The notes under the pieces: generated by a model | Databases searched by the model: none | Seen by the model: only the letters and a program-made list of their open reading frames with translations | Told to the model about the DNA's origin: nothing | Assembly: GCA_049317645.1 (NCBI GenBank) | Contig: JBMOHV010000066.1 | Coordinates: 1 to 8,079, forward strand | Source of the DNA: SYHX01 sp049317645 | GTDB taxonomy: Bacteria; Bacteroidota; Bacteroidia; UBA7662 | DNA length: 8,079 nucleotides | Direction: 5' to 3' | Made by a program: the position numbers and the translations under genes | In this document: piece by piece, positions 1 to 7,032 of the stretch | How positions within the stretch are numbered: position 1 is the stretch's first letter | How the letters are laid out: each line of letters begins with the position of its first letter

Positions 1-41
1 CCGCGGGGTATCCCGCAGAAAGCGCCCTTTCGTAACAACGA
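1..41. other. Left edge downstream of queA: two tiny hairpins, no identified gene
   Basis: GCGGG/CCCGC (3-7 with 12-16, 4-nt loop) and GAAAG/CTTTC (18-22 with 27-31, 4-nt loop) are adjacent small stems just past the queA stop. Neither is followed by a T-run, so a terminator role is weak. One plus-strand frame runs from the edge to a TAA at 33-35 and could be the end of a convergent gene, but ten residues are too few to identify. Confidence 0.2.
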
Positions 42-1316
42 TCAAAAATGGAGGAGGGATCCGTCGCCATAACTCAAGAAACGATAACCCTTGTCCAGGG
101 CATGTTGGTAGATTTTTCGCCAATCCTTGCCGACCAGCGCAGCAACCAGCAACAACAACGTGCTCTGGGGTTGATGGAAATTCGTAATGAGACCCCGAGC
201 CATTCGCACTTTGTAAGGCGGAGCCAGCATAAGTCCGGTCCGACCGCTTAGTTCAGAACATTGATTTTTTTGGGCAAAATCAAGCAGGATTCCCAAAGCA
301 TCCTGAGCCGATAAGTCGGTTGTTGGGAGATCGTAGGGATCCCACTGATGCACTTTTGGGAGCGTTATTTTTGAGTTGATGGACTCTGTAGGGGTTGTTT
401 TTTGGTGGATACGGACCGCGGCCCAATAGAGGCTTTCGAGTAGGCGTAAAGAGGTGGTTCCTACCGCATAAACCGGCCCTTGGCTGCGGTAAAGGGCTTC
501 CAGAGCCTCTGTGCGAATCGAAATCCGTTCGGTATGCATGGTGTGTTCGGCCATTTGGGAAGCCTTGACCGGCTGAAAGGTGCCCGCACCGACATGCAGG
601 GTGACCTCGGTTGTTAGACCGCCTTTTTGTTTAATTTGTTCCAACAACAAAGGCGTTAGATGCAAACCCGCCGTGGGTGCCGCCACTGCGCCGCGCTCCT
701 TGGCATAGGTTGTTTGGTATCGTTCACGGTCCAGAGACTCGCTGCTACGTTGAAGGTAAGGCGGCAAAGGAACTTCGCCAACAAGATCCAGCAATTCTTC
801 CAGGGTCTGTGGGCTGTTTGGCCCGGCATCCGGATTGGGTTGCCATCCAAAGTGGACTTGCCATTGACCATCCTTGCTTTGCCCACGTTCCAAATGCAGA
901 TTTCCCGTTGGTAACACCAGATCAAGAGTGCCACTTTTCCAGGCACGGTTGTTGCCGATCATGCACCACCAGGTCACCCCCTCCCCCTCCTCAGGGGTCG
1001 CGAGACCGGGCTCCAAGAGCAAAAATTCCACCATGGAACCGTTGGGCAAAGGCCAACGGAGGCGGGCAGGTACCACCCGGGTATTGTTGAGGACCAAATG
1101 GACTCCTTCGGGCAGTGCATCTGTTAGGTCCCCAAAGGATCGATCCATGATGGAACCGCCTCTGTATTCTAACATCCGTGCCTGCTCACGGAATTCGGTG
1201 GGATACAAAGCAATACGCTCCTGGGGCAAGTCATACCCAAAGTCGGAAATCCGTAAATCGCGGGGATGCACGGAGATGCTGTGCTGGCCGTCGGAGGGGC
1301 TGTTTTCGGCAGGCAT
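42..1316 (-). CDS. queA: QueA-family S-adenosylmethionine:tRNA ribosyltransferase-isomerase (long Bacteroidota form)
   Basis: QueA transfers the ribose moiety of S-adenosylmethionine to preQ1 at the wobble base of GUN-anticodon tRNAs, giving epoxyqueuosine; it is cytoplasmic. Family blocks are all visible, numbered from the ATG at 1316: NNTRVVPARL (77-86), LPPYLQR followed by ERYQTTYA, AAPTAGLHLT (212-221), LHVGAGTFQPV (240-250), AVGTTSLRLLES (284-295), TNFHQPQSTLLLLV (378-391) and a C-terminal YRFLSYGD. At 424 residues it is longer than the usual 340-350. Most of the excess is about 40 extra residues between the AVGTT and TNFH blocks, plus a short N-terminal extension. Homology with the family begins only around LRISDF, so a GTG at 1271 (VHPRDL) is also a plausible start; a GTG at 1382 would add 22 unlikely residues. 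Bacteroidota often carry this long form beside a canonical QueA, so its exact activity is inferred. It is divergent from the TlpA gene. Confidence 0.92.
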   Translation of the reverse strand: MPAENSPSDGQHSISVHPRDLRISDFGYDLPQERIALYPTEFREQARMLEYRGGSIMDRSFGDLTDALPEGVHLVLNNTRVVPARLRWPLPNGSMVEFLLLEPGLATPEEGEGVTWWCMIGNNRAWKSGTLDLVLPTGNLHLERGQSKDGQWQVHFGWQPNPDAGPNSPQTLEELLDLVGEVPLPPYLQRSSESLDRERYQTTYAKERGAVAAPTAGLHLTPLLLEQIKQKGGLTTEVTLHVGAGTFQPVKASQMAEHTMHTERISIRTEALEALYRSQGPVYAVGTTSLRLLESLYWAAVRIHQKTTPTESINSKITLPKVHQWDPYDLPTTDLSAQDALGILLDFAQKNQCSELSGRTGLMLAPPYKVRMARGLITNFHQPQSTLLLLVAALVGKDWRKIYQHALDKGYRFLSYGDGSLLHF

Positions 1317-1414
1317 GGTTGGAAGAATTTCGGGAAAGGTAAGTCTCCGCAAAAAAACAAACGGCGAAAGGCCGAATTGCACGCATTTTTGTTTTCCTAT
1401 TGAAACAGGTGTTT
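1317..1414. promoter_or_regulatory. Divergent intergenic region with weak Bacteroidota-type promoter candidates
   Basis: This is the only sizeable gap, lying between the divergent queA and tlpA-mfd units, so it should hold both promoters. Against the Bacteroidota -7 consensus TAnnTTTG, each strand has one 7/8 match. CATTTTTG at 1384-1391 on plus would start transcription shortly before the ATG at 1415, but has no clear TTTG upstream. TACCTTTC on minus (1341-1334) has TTTG at 1361-1358, 16 nt upstream, which is slightly short spacing. Roughly one such match is expected by chance in this length over both strands, so both are tentative. The minus candidate would leave a very short leader before the ATG at 1316 and about 55 nt before the alternative GTG at 1271. 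An AGGTG stretch lies 4 nt before the ATG at 1415. Confidence 0.3.
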
Positions 1415-2677
1415 ATGTTAAAATTTTCAAAATTCGTAGGGGGCATGGCCCTCCTATTTTTGTTGGGGGGGACCTCTTGCCGTTGGGGTATCGACCTAGA
1501 AGCCTGTTACCGCCTTCAGGAAGGGGATTGGCGGGGTCTCCTACAGACGGAAGGTGGTGATTTGCCTTTTTTGTTCCGACTGGAACGTCAAGCAGGACCC
1601 AACAAGGAGCGCCCTTCGGATCGACTTTTCAAAGCCCGTCTGCAAGACGGAGATACGTGGGTGGAATCAAGTGCAGAGGTCCGGGGGGATAGTTTGTATT
1701 GGAACTTCCCGGTCTATGAGTCGGTGTTGGTGGCCGCTGTTAGCAACCTGGGCGATAGCCTGAAGGGTTTTTGGGTTAAAACCAAAAACGATACGGCGAT
1801 CATGATTCCTTGGTCGGCTGCCCGCGGTGGACAGTACAAATTTGCATCGCGGACCGCAGGATTGCCGGCAGAGGTGGGGGCTCAATGGAAGGTGGACCTG
1901 GGGCCTGGTACCCCGGCTCTGATGCCATTGACCCAAAAAGGACCGGAAATCAGCGGTACGCTGCGTACCTCAACGGGGGATTATCGATACCTCAGCGGGA
2001 TCATGGACGGGGATTCGTTGTGGATGAGCGGAATGGACGGTGGCAGTGCTTATTTGATCCGGGGACACCTGGCCCGGGATGGCTCCATGCAGGGTCAGCT
2101 TTACGCGGCGCGGGGGCCGGGCCGACCTTGGACCGCGGTTCGGGATAGCGCTGCGACCCTTCCGGATCCTTACGGTTTATCGACCTTGCAAAACGCACAG
2201 GCCCCGTTGTCCTTTGAATTCAAAGACATCCAATCAGGCGAGGTCGTTCGCCCCGGCCCCCCCGCCCGTGTTACCCTGGTTCAGTTGCTGGGGACTTGGT
2301 GCCCTAATTGCTTGGACGAAACCGAATACCTATCAGCCGTCTACCCGGAATGGTCTCGCAAAGGCGTTCAGATCATCGGCCTTGGTTTTGAACGGACGTA
2401 TCAATCCGAAAAGGCCGTTCAGAACCTCCAAAAACTACGGGCTCGTTACCAGGTGCCCTACCCCCTGGTGCATGCTGGTCAACCGGATTCGGCCTCGGTG
2501 CGACGGGCCATCCCTCAGCTGGTCCGACTCAAGGCCTTCCCCACCACCCTCTTGCTGGACGCCGGAGGCCGCATTCGCTACGTACACACCGGTTTTGATG
2601 GACCCGCTACCGGGTCCGCTTTTGAACGCCAAAAGGCGTTGCTTCAAAACAAAATCAACGCCCTCCTCGCGGAGTAA
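1415..2677 (+). CDS. TlpA-like thioredoxin-fold protein, probable envelope lipoprotein
   Basis: This is a 420-residue exported thiol-disulfide oxidoreductase of the TlpA/redoxin group. The N-terminus is a signal peptide: basic start, hydrophobic stretch at 8-19, then GGTSC with Cys22 as candidate lipidation site. Glycine at -3 is unusual for a lipobox, so plain signal-peptidase cleavage is possible. Residues 23 to about 265 form an N-terminal domain, probably beta-rich, with blocks such as ISGTLRTSTGDYRYLSG, which I recall from Bacteroidota TlpA proteins. The C-terminal thioredoxin fold (about 272-420) carries GTWCPNC (catalytic Cys296 and Cys299), a cis-proline region AFPTT (Pro376) and a terminal HTGFDGPATG. 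The ATG at 1415 is preferred because AGGTG precedes it and it begins the signal peptide; a TTG at 1400 would add five residues. Its likely site is the periplasmic side of a membrane, reducing or isomerising disulfides; partners are unknown. The mfd gene follows after 14 nt, so the two probably share a transcript. Confidence 0.88.
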   Translation: MLKFSKFVGGMALLFLLGGTSCRWGIDLEACYRLQEGDWRGLLQTEGGDLPFLFRLERQAGPNKERPSDRLFKARLQDGDTWVESSAEVRGDSLYWNFPVYESVLVAAVSNLGDSLKGFWVKTKNDTAIMIPWSAARGGQYKFASRTAGLPAEVGAQWKVDLGPGTPALMPLTQKGPEISGTLRTSTGDYRYLSGIMDGDSLWMSGMDGGSAYLIRGHLARDGSMQGQLYAARGPGRPWTAVRDSAATLPDPYGLSTLQNAQAPLSFEFKDIQSGEVVRPGPPARVTLVQLLGTWCPNCLDETEYLSAVYPEWSRKGVQIIGLGFERTYQSEKAVQNLQKLRARYQVPYPLVHAGQPDSASVRRAIPQLVRLKAFPTTLLLDAGGRIRYVHTGFDGPATGSAFERQKALLQNKINALLAE

Positions 2678-2691
2678 TTGGAAGCGTAGTT

Positions 2692-5600
2692 TTGCGGGCG
2701 ATTTTGGAGCAGGAAGTTTGGAATACCGAGCGATTGTTGGAGGAATACGCCCGTACGGAGCGAATTCTTGGGGGAGTTTCATTTCTTAACCAAAACGAGA
2801 AGGTCACAGGCCATCCTTGTTGGGTTCAGGCCGAAGGCTTGGCAGTATCGGCGCGGTGGTGGATGGCAGCGGCGGCCCAGCGGGCCGGATTGCTGGGATT
2901 GCAGGTGGTTTTGTTGGCGGATCGTGAAGAAGCGATGTACGCCTGTTCTGATTTGGAAGCCTTGCTAGGGGGTGCCCATGTTTCCTTGTTTCCAGGTTCG
3001 TACAAGCGAAAATTTGGGGATAGCGAAAAGGATCCTTACTTGGTTTTGCAAAGGGCCGGGGTTTTGGGTCAGATGAGCCTTCGCAACAACGAAGCTCCTC
3101 ATTGGTTGGTGACCTGGCCCGAGGCCCTGATGGAAGAGGTGGTGATTAACACAACCCTTGCTCGTAACACCATAGAAATCAATAAAAACGAAGCCGTTAA
3201 TCTGGATTTTTTGATCGAATTGATGAGCGAAATGGGCTTTGAGCGGGTGGATTTTGTGTACGAACCCGGTCAGTACGCCATCCGGGGAGGAATTTTGGAC
3301 GTCTTTAGTTACGCATCGGACTGGCCGTACCGCCTTGAACTTTACCGCGATTGCGCCGAACGCCTCCGCACCTTTGATCCCGAATCTCAGTTGACCGTGA
3401 AGGAGATCGACAAGGCCGTGATTCTGCCCAACCTTCAGGCCGATTTGCTGGAACAAGGCCAACAATCCTTGGTCTCGTATTTTCCAACGCAGACGGTGTT
3501 ATGGCACAGCAATTGGTCCATGCTCATGGCCTCGGCCGAAGAGCGTTGGAACGGGGTACCCGATGACTTGCAGCGATGGTTGACCAGCCCGGACGAGTGG
3601 TTTGATTTGTTGATGGGATTCAAAAGAGTTCTTTTGGAAGCGGAAGGAGGACAGGACCCCCGGACCAAAGCGGCCTATGGGCCGGGCCCTTCCTACAAAT
3701 GGACCTTTCACACCACCGAACAACCCGTCATGCGCAAGCAGTTTGACCGTTTGGTTGCCACGGGTCGGGAACTGTCCGAACAGGGTTACCGGCTTTTTCT
3801 GTGCGGCGATAACCCCAAGCAAATGGAGCGCCTGGATCAAATTCTGGAGGATCTACAGGCCGGCTTCCGCATGCAACCCTTGCCGCTGGGCTTGCATGCT
3901 GGTTTTACGGACCACGACCAAGCTGCGGTTTTTTGGACGGAACACCAGCTTTTTGAGCGTTTTCATAAATACAAAGTGCGGGGTCGTACCTCCGCTTCCG
4001 AAAAGTTAACCCTCAAAGAAATCCTGGATTTCAAACCGGGAGACTACGTTGTACACATGGACCACGGGGTCGGCAAATACGCCGGCATGGAGAAAATACA
4101 AGTCAACGGTCAGTGGCAAGAAACGATACGAATTAGTTACCGGGATGACGATTTGCTTTATGTTAGCATTCATTCCTTGCACAAGGTTTCGCGCTATTCC
4201 GGCAAGGACGGTACCCCGCCCAAAATTCATAAACTGGGATCCGACACGTGGGATAAACTCAAAACCAAAACCAAGGCCCAGGTCAAGGACATCGCCAAAG
4301 ACCTGATCGAATTGTACGCTCGTCGAAAAGCATCCAGGGGCCATGCCTTTCCCCCGGATAATTACCTGCAGCACGAGCTGGAAGCCTCGTTTTTGTACGA
4401 AGACACCCCCGATCAAAGCAAAGCCACCGAAGCGGTCAAAGTGGACATGCAAAAAGCCTACCCCATGGATCGATTGGTCTGCGGCGATGTGGGGTTTGGC
4501 AAAACCGAGGTTGCTATTCGGGCGGCCTTTAAGGCGGCCTGCGACGGGAAACAAACGGCCGTCTTGGTCCCAACCACCATCCTTGCCTTGCAGCATGCGA
4601 GGACCTTTGCTTCGAGGCTCCAAGGACTGCCCGTACGGGTTGATTACTTGAATCGTTTTCGAACAGCGGCCGAGGTCAAAGGGGTTCTGGAGGATTTGGA
4701 AGCCGGCCGCATTGATATTTTGATTGGTACCCACAAAATCGTTGGCTCCAAAATCAAATTCAAAGACCTGGGGCTCTTGATCATTGACGAGGAGCAAAAG
4801 TTTGGGGTCGCCACCAAAGAAAAACTCAAAGCCATGAAGGTCTCGGTGGATACCTTGACCCTTACGGCCACCCCAATCCCCCGTACGATGCAGTTTTCGT
4901 TGCTGGGCGCCAGGGATTTGAGTGTGATATCGACACCCCCGCCCAATCGTCAACCGGTGCATACCGAATTGATGGTCATCGACGAAAACAAGGTCCGGGA
5001 GGCCATTTTGTTTGAGACCGACCGAGGGGGGCAGGTCTTCTTTGTACATAACCGGGTTCAGGGCATCGAAGGGGTGGCTGATCTAATCGGGCAATGGTGC
5101 CCGGGACTGCGTATAGGAGTCGCGCACGGTCAAATGCCGGGGGATATGATGGAAAAGGCTTTGCTGCAGTTTATTGAAGGCAAGATGGATATCTTGGTGG
5201 CTACCAACATCATTGAGTCCGGGTTGGATATTCCCAATGCCAACACTATTTTGATTAATCAGGCCCAAAACTTCGGGCTCAGTGATTTGCACCAAATGCG
5301 AGGACGCGTGGGGCGTTCTAATCTCAAAGCTTTTTGTTATTTGATTGTGCCCCCTCTTTTTTCGTTAACGCAGGAAGCTCGGCGCCGCCTGCAAGCCATT
5401 GAACAACATTCTGAATTGGGCAGTGGCTTTCAGATTGCGTTGAGAGACCTGGATATACGAGGGGCTGGTAATATGTTGGGAGGGGAACAAAGCGGATTCA
5501 TTACGGAGATTGGATTGGAGCTTTTCCAAAAAATTCTGGACGAAGCTATTCGCGAATTGCGTACCACCGATTATGCAGATTTGTATGCCGATCAGCCTCT

Positions 5601-6075
5601 GGACCCGCCGGCTACCGAGGTTTTGCTGGATACCGATGCTCCGGCTTTGTTGCCGGATTTTTATGTTCGTAACACAACAGAACGCTTGAGTCTGTACCGA
5701 GAGCTGGATGATTTGGAGGGCGAGGACGCATTGGGCGCCTTCGAAGACCGCCTGACAGATCGTTTCGGGCCTCTGCCCGAACAGGCTCAGTTGTTGCTGA
5801 CTTTGATGCGTTTACGGATGCAAGGCGGTCGTTTGGGTTTCGAAAAAATGGTATGGCGCAAAGAAATGTTCAAAGCCCATCTACCAGATGGAAGTCGGCA
5901 AGACTATTACCAAGGCCCTGTTTTTGGGGCGGTTTTGCAGGCGGTTCAAGAAAAGCCAGGGAACTGGGTCTTGCGTCAACAGGGTTCCACCGTGCAGATG
6001 GTTTACCAGCACAAGGTCACGGTCGATTCGCTTTATAAAATGTTGCGTGATTTGGCGGATGTTGCCGGATGCTGA
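2692..6075 (+). CDS. mfd: Transcription-repair coupling factor (ATP-dependent RNA polymerase-displacing translocase)
   Basis: Mfd binds RNA polymerase stalled at DNA lesions, pushes it off with its ATP-driven translocase and recruits UvrA for nucleotide excision repair. The 1127-residue protein is full length. In order: a degenerate UvrB-like N-terminal module (about 1-340) with YEPGQYAIRGGILDVF (190-205); the CarD-like RNA-polymerase-interaction domain beginning FKPGDYVVHMDHGVGKYAG (from 447); the translocase with TPDQ (572-575), Walker A GDVGFGKTE (Lys604), DEEQ (699-702), TATPIPRT (725-732) and QMRGRVGRS (868-876); the TRG region with LRDLDIRGAGNMLGGEQSG (917-935); and the C-terminal D7 regulatory domain (about 975-1115). 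The start is TTG, chosen because it is the first usable codon after the upstream gene, with GGAAG about 7 nt before it; there is no in-frame ATG for more than 80 codons. The TTG at 2704 is an alternative. It lies 14 nt after the TlpA gene and converges on ubiA. Confidence 0.98.
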   Translation: MRAILEQEVWNTERLLEEYARTERILGGVSFLNQNEKVTGHPCWVQAEGLAVSARWWMAAAAQRAGLLGLQVVLLADREEAMYACSDLEALLGGAHVSLFPGSYKRKFGDSEKDPYLVLQRAGVLGQMSLRNNEAPHWLVTWPEALMEEVVINTTLARNTIEINKNEAVNLDFLIELMSEMGFERVDFVYEPGQYAIRGGILDVFSYASDWPYRLELYRDCAERLRTFDPESQLTVKEIDKAVILPNLQADLLEQGQQSLVSYFPTQTVLWHSNWSMLMASAEERWNGVPDDLQRWLTSPDEWFDLLMGFKRVLLEAEGGQDPRTKAAYGPGPSYKWTFHTTEQPVMRKQFDRLVATGRELSEQGYRLFLCGDNPKQMERLDQILEDLQAGFRMQPLPLGLHAGFTDHDQAAVFWTEHQLFERFHKYKVRGRTSASEKLTLKEILDFKPGDYVVHMDHGVGKYAGMEKIQVNGQWQETIRISYRDDDLLYVSIHSLHKVSRYSGKDGTPPKIHKLGSDTWDKLKTKTKAQVKDIAKDLIELYARRKASRGHAFPPDNYLQHELEASFLYEDTPDQSKATEAVKVDMQKAYPMDRLVCGDVGFGKTEVAIRAAFKAACDGKQTAVLVPTTILALQHARTFASRLQGLPVRVDYLNRFRTAAEVKGVLEDLEAGRIDILIGTHKIVGSKIKFKDLGLLIIDEEQKFGVATKEKLKAMKVSVDTLTLTATPIPRTMQFSLLGARDLSVISTPPPNRQPVHTELMVIDENKVREAILFETDRGGQVFFVHNRVQGIEGVADLIGQWCPGLRIGVAHGQMPGDMMEKALLQFIEGKMDILVATNIIESGLDIPNANTILINQAQNFGLSDLHQMRGRVGRSNLKAFCYLIVPPLFSLTQEARRRLQAIEQHSELGSGFQIALRDLDIRGAGNMLGGEQSGFITEIGLELFQKILDEAIRELRTTDYADLYADQPLDPPATEVLLDTDAPALLPDFYVRNTTERLSLYRELDDLEGEDALGAFEDRLTDRFGPLPEQAQLLLTLMRLRMQGGRLGFEKMVWRKEMFKAHLPDGSRQDYYQGPVFGAVLQAVQEKPGNWVLRQQGSTVQMVYQHKVTVDSLYKMLRDLADVAGC

Positions 6076-6078
6076 CCT

Positions 6079-6096
6079 CCTTGGTTCGTCCCAAGG
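6079..6096. terminator. Short hairpin between the convergent mfd and ubiA stops (possible bidirectional terminator)
   Basis: CCTTGG and CCAAGG form a perfect 6-bp stem around a 6-nt loop. The stem fills most of the 24 nt between the mfd TGA and the ubiA stop. There is no clear T-run on either side, so intrinsic termination would be weak. Its position between convergent genes is the main argument. Confidence 0.4.
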
Positions 6097-6099
6097 CCT

Positions 6100-7032
6100 T
6101 TACCATAACATAAGACCGGCAATCGCGCTGAGCAAAACGATTTTGAGGAGACGCTGAGCCGTATGCAAGCGTTGGGTCGCCATGGAGTTGAGCAGCAGGC
6201 CCAAAGCCCCAAGAACCATGACCAGTTGGGCGACCAAGAGGTAAGGAAAGAAGGGATGAACGCGGCCGTACAACGATAGCCAAAGGATGGGCGGTATGAA
6301 CCCAATGGGTGATAACAAAAGAAGATTTCTGGTTTTGCGCAGGCCTAGAACGACCGGCACGGTGCGGTAACCGTAGATGGCATCCCCTCGTACGTTTTGG
6401 CAGTCTTTGATGAGACCACGGATCCACTCCAGCACCCCGACATAGAATACAAACACGAGGGTTGGGATATTGGCATCCCGGTAATAGAGTACCAACGCCA
6501 TAAAAGCGGCCAGCAGGAGGAGGATGGAGGCGGCATTCCCCAAGAGTGGGATTCGTTTGAGTTTGTGGGAATAAAGCCATAAACCCATTCCGTAAAGGGC
6601 GTAATAGGCCAAAAAACGCAGGCCGAGGGGCCAGATGACCAGTATCGTCAACAGACTCAAGGCTACCCAGGCCTGAAGGGCTTGGGAAGGGCGAATGACC
6701 CGGCCCATGATGACCTTGGACGGGTGGTTGGCCATGTCCTTTTCGAGGTCATAAAACGCATTGAGGAGGTAACCCCCCGCCAACATCAACGCTGTTCCCC
6801 CCACGATCAACCAAAGTTCCCGGTCCAACAAAAAACGCCAACCAACCGAGGTTGCCTGATCCAGCAAAAAACCGGCGGCCAGTAGTTGTGCCACGGCCAC
6901 CATGGCCAAATTATACCATCGGACCAAGCCCAAAAAGGCCAGTCCACGCAAAAATCGAAGATTACGGGCCCCGGGTTTAGATGCAGGGCTTACCGGTTCA
7001 GAACCGGTGGATGACACGGAGTTCGTAGGCAT
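6100..7032 (-). CDS. UbiA-family membrane prenyltransferase, geranylgeranylglycerol-phosphate geranylgeranyltransferase-like
   Basis: UbiA-family enzymes are integral membrane proteins that move a polyprenyl group from its diphosphate to an acceptor, using Mg2+ held by two Asp-rich motifs. Here the first motif is NAFYDLEKDMANHPSK (Asn91, Asp95, Asp99). The second is KDCQNVRGDAIYGYRTVPVVLG (from 209; Asp210, Asn213, Asp217), where the middle acidic residue of the common DxxDxxxD pattern is Asn. Between them lies YSHKLKRIPLLGN (154-166), also typical. The 310 residues hold about eight or nine hydrophobic segments after a polar tail of about 28 residues. The ATG at 7032 gives a 35-nt overlap with the upstream kinase and suggests translational coupling; a GTG at 7017 is possible. 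Bacteroidota relatives are commonly named geranylgeranylglycerol-phosphate geranylgeranyltransferase from similarity to the archaeal lipid enzyme. The mevalonate neighbours fit prenyl chemistry, but the acceptor cannot be read from the sequence; a quinone or another lipid remains possible. Confidence 0.9.
   Translation of the reverse strand: MPTNSVSSTGSEPVSPASKPGARNLRFLRGLAFLGLVRWYNLAMVAVAQLLAAGFLLDQATSVGWRFLLDRELWLIVGGTALMLAGGYLLNAFYDLEKDMANHPSKVIMGRVIRPSQALQAWVALSLLTILVIWPLGLRFLAYYALYGMGLWLYSHKLKRIPLLGNAASILLLLAAFMALVLYYRDANIPTLVFVFYVGVLEWIRGLIKDCQNVRGDAIYGYRTVPVVLGLRKTRNLLLLSPIGFIPPILWLSLYGRVHPFFPYLLVAQLVMVLGALGLLLNSMATQRLHTAQRLLKIVLLSAIAGLMLW
6992..7008. repeat. Perfect 17-bp palindrome spanning the kinase stop codon
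   Basis: ACCGGTTC and GAACCGGT are exact inverted repeats around a single central A. The kinase TGA (7000-6998) lies at the centre. In the shared mRNA this could fold into a stem of about 7 bp with a 3-nt loop, starting 24 nt after the first base of the ubiA start codon. No T-run follows, and I noticed no second copy of the full palindrome in the window. A role in coupling is only a guess; it may be chance from codon use. Confidence 0.5.

Noticed and set aside
1..35. End of a plus-strand gene stopping at 33-35
   Set aside because: Only ten codons are visible and they match nothing recognisable. Other frames are also open across such a short edge.
874..1560. 228-codon plus-strand open frame across queA and the start of the TlpA gene
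   Set aside because: It overlaps two genes with clear family motifs, and its Ser/Arg/Pro-rich translation looks like a frame shadow.
2600..2640. Two neighbouring hairpins near the 3' end of the TlpA gene (GGACCCG/CGGGTCC and AACGCC/GGCGTT)
   Set aside because: Both lie inside coding sequence, neither is followed by a T-run, and the mfd gene follows at once, so a terminator is unlikely. They could be chance or attenuating structures, but nothing supports that.
4009..4260. CarD-like sequence as a separate regulator gene
   Set aside because: The CarD-like stretch is in frame and continuous with the Mfd translocase and sits at the normal place of the RNA-polymerase-interaction domain.
4006..5049. 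347-codon open frame on the minus strand inside mfd
   Set aside because: It lies fully opposite the translocase core of mfd, whose motifs are unmistakable. The translation shows no recognisable domain and is rich in Gly, Phe and Gln, as expected from the antisense of this codon usage.
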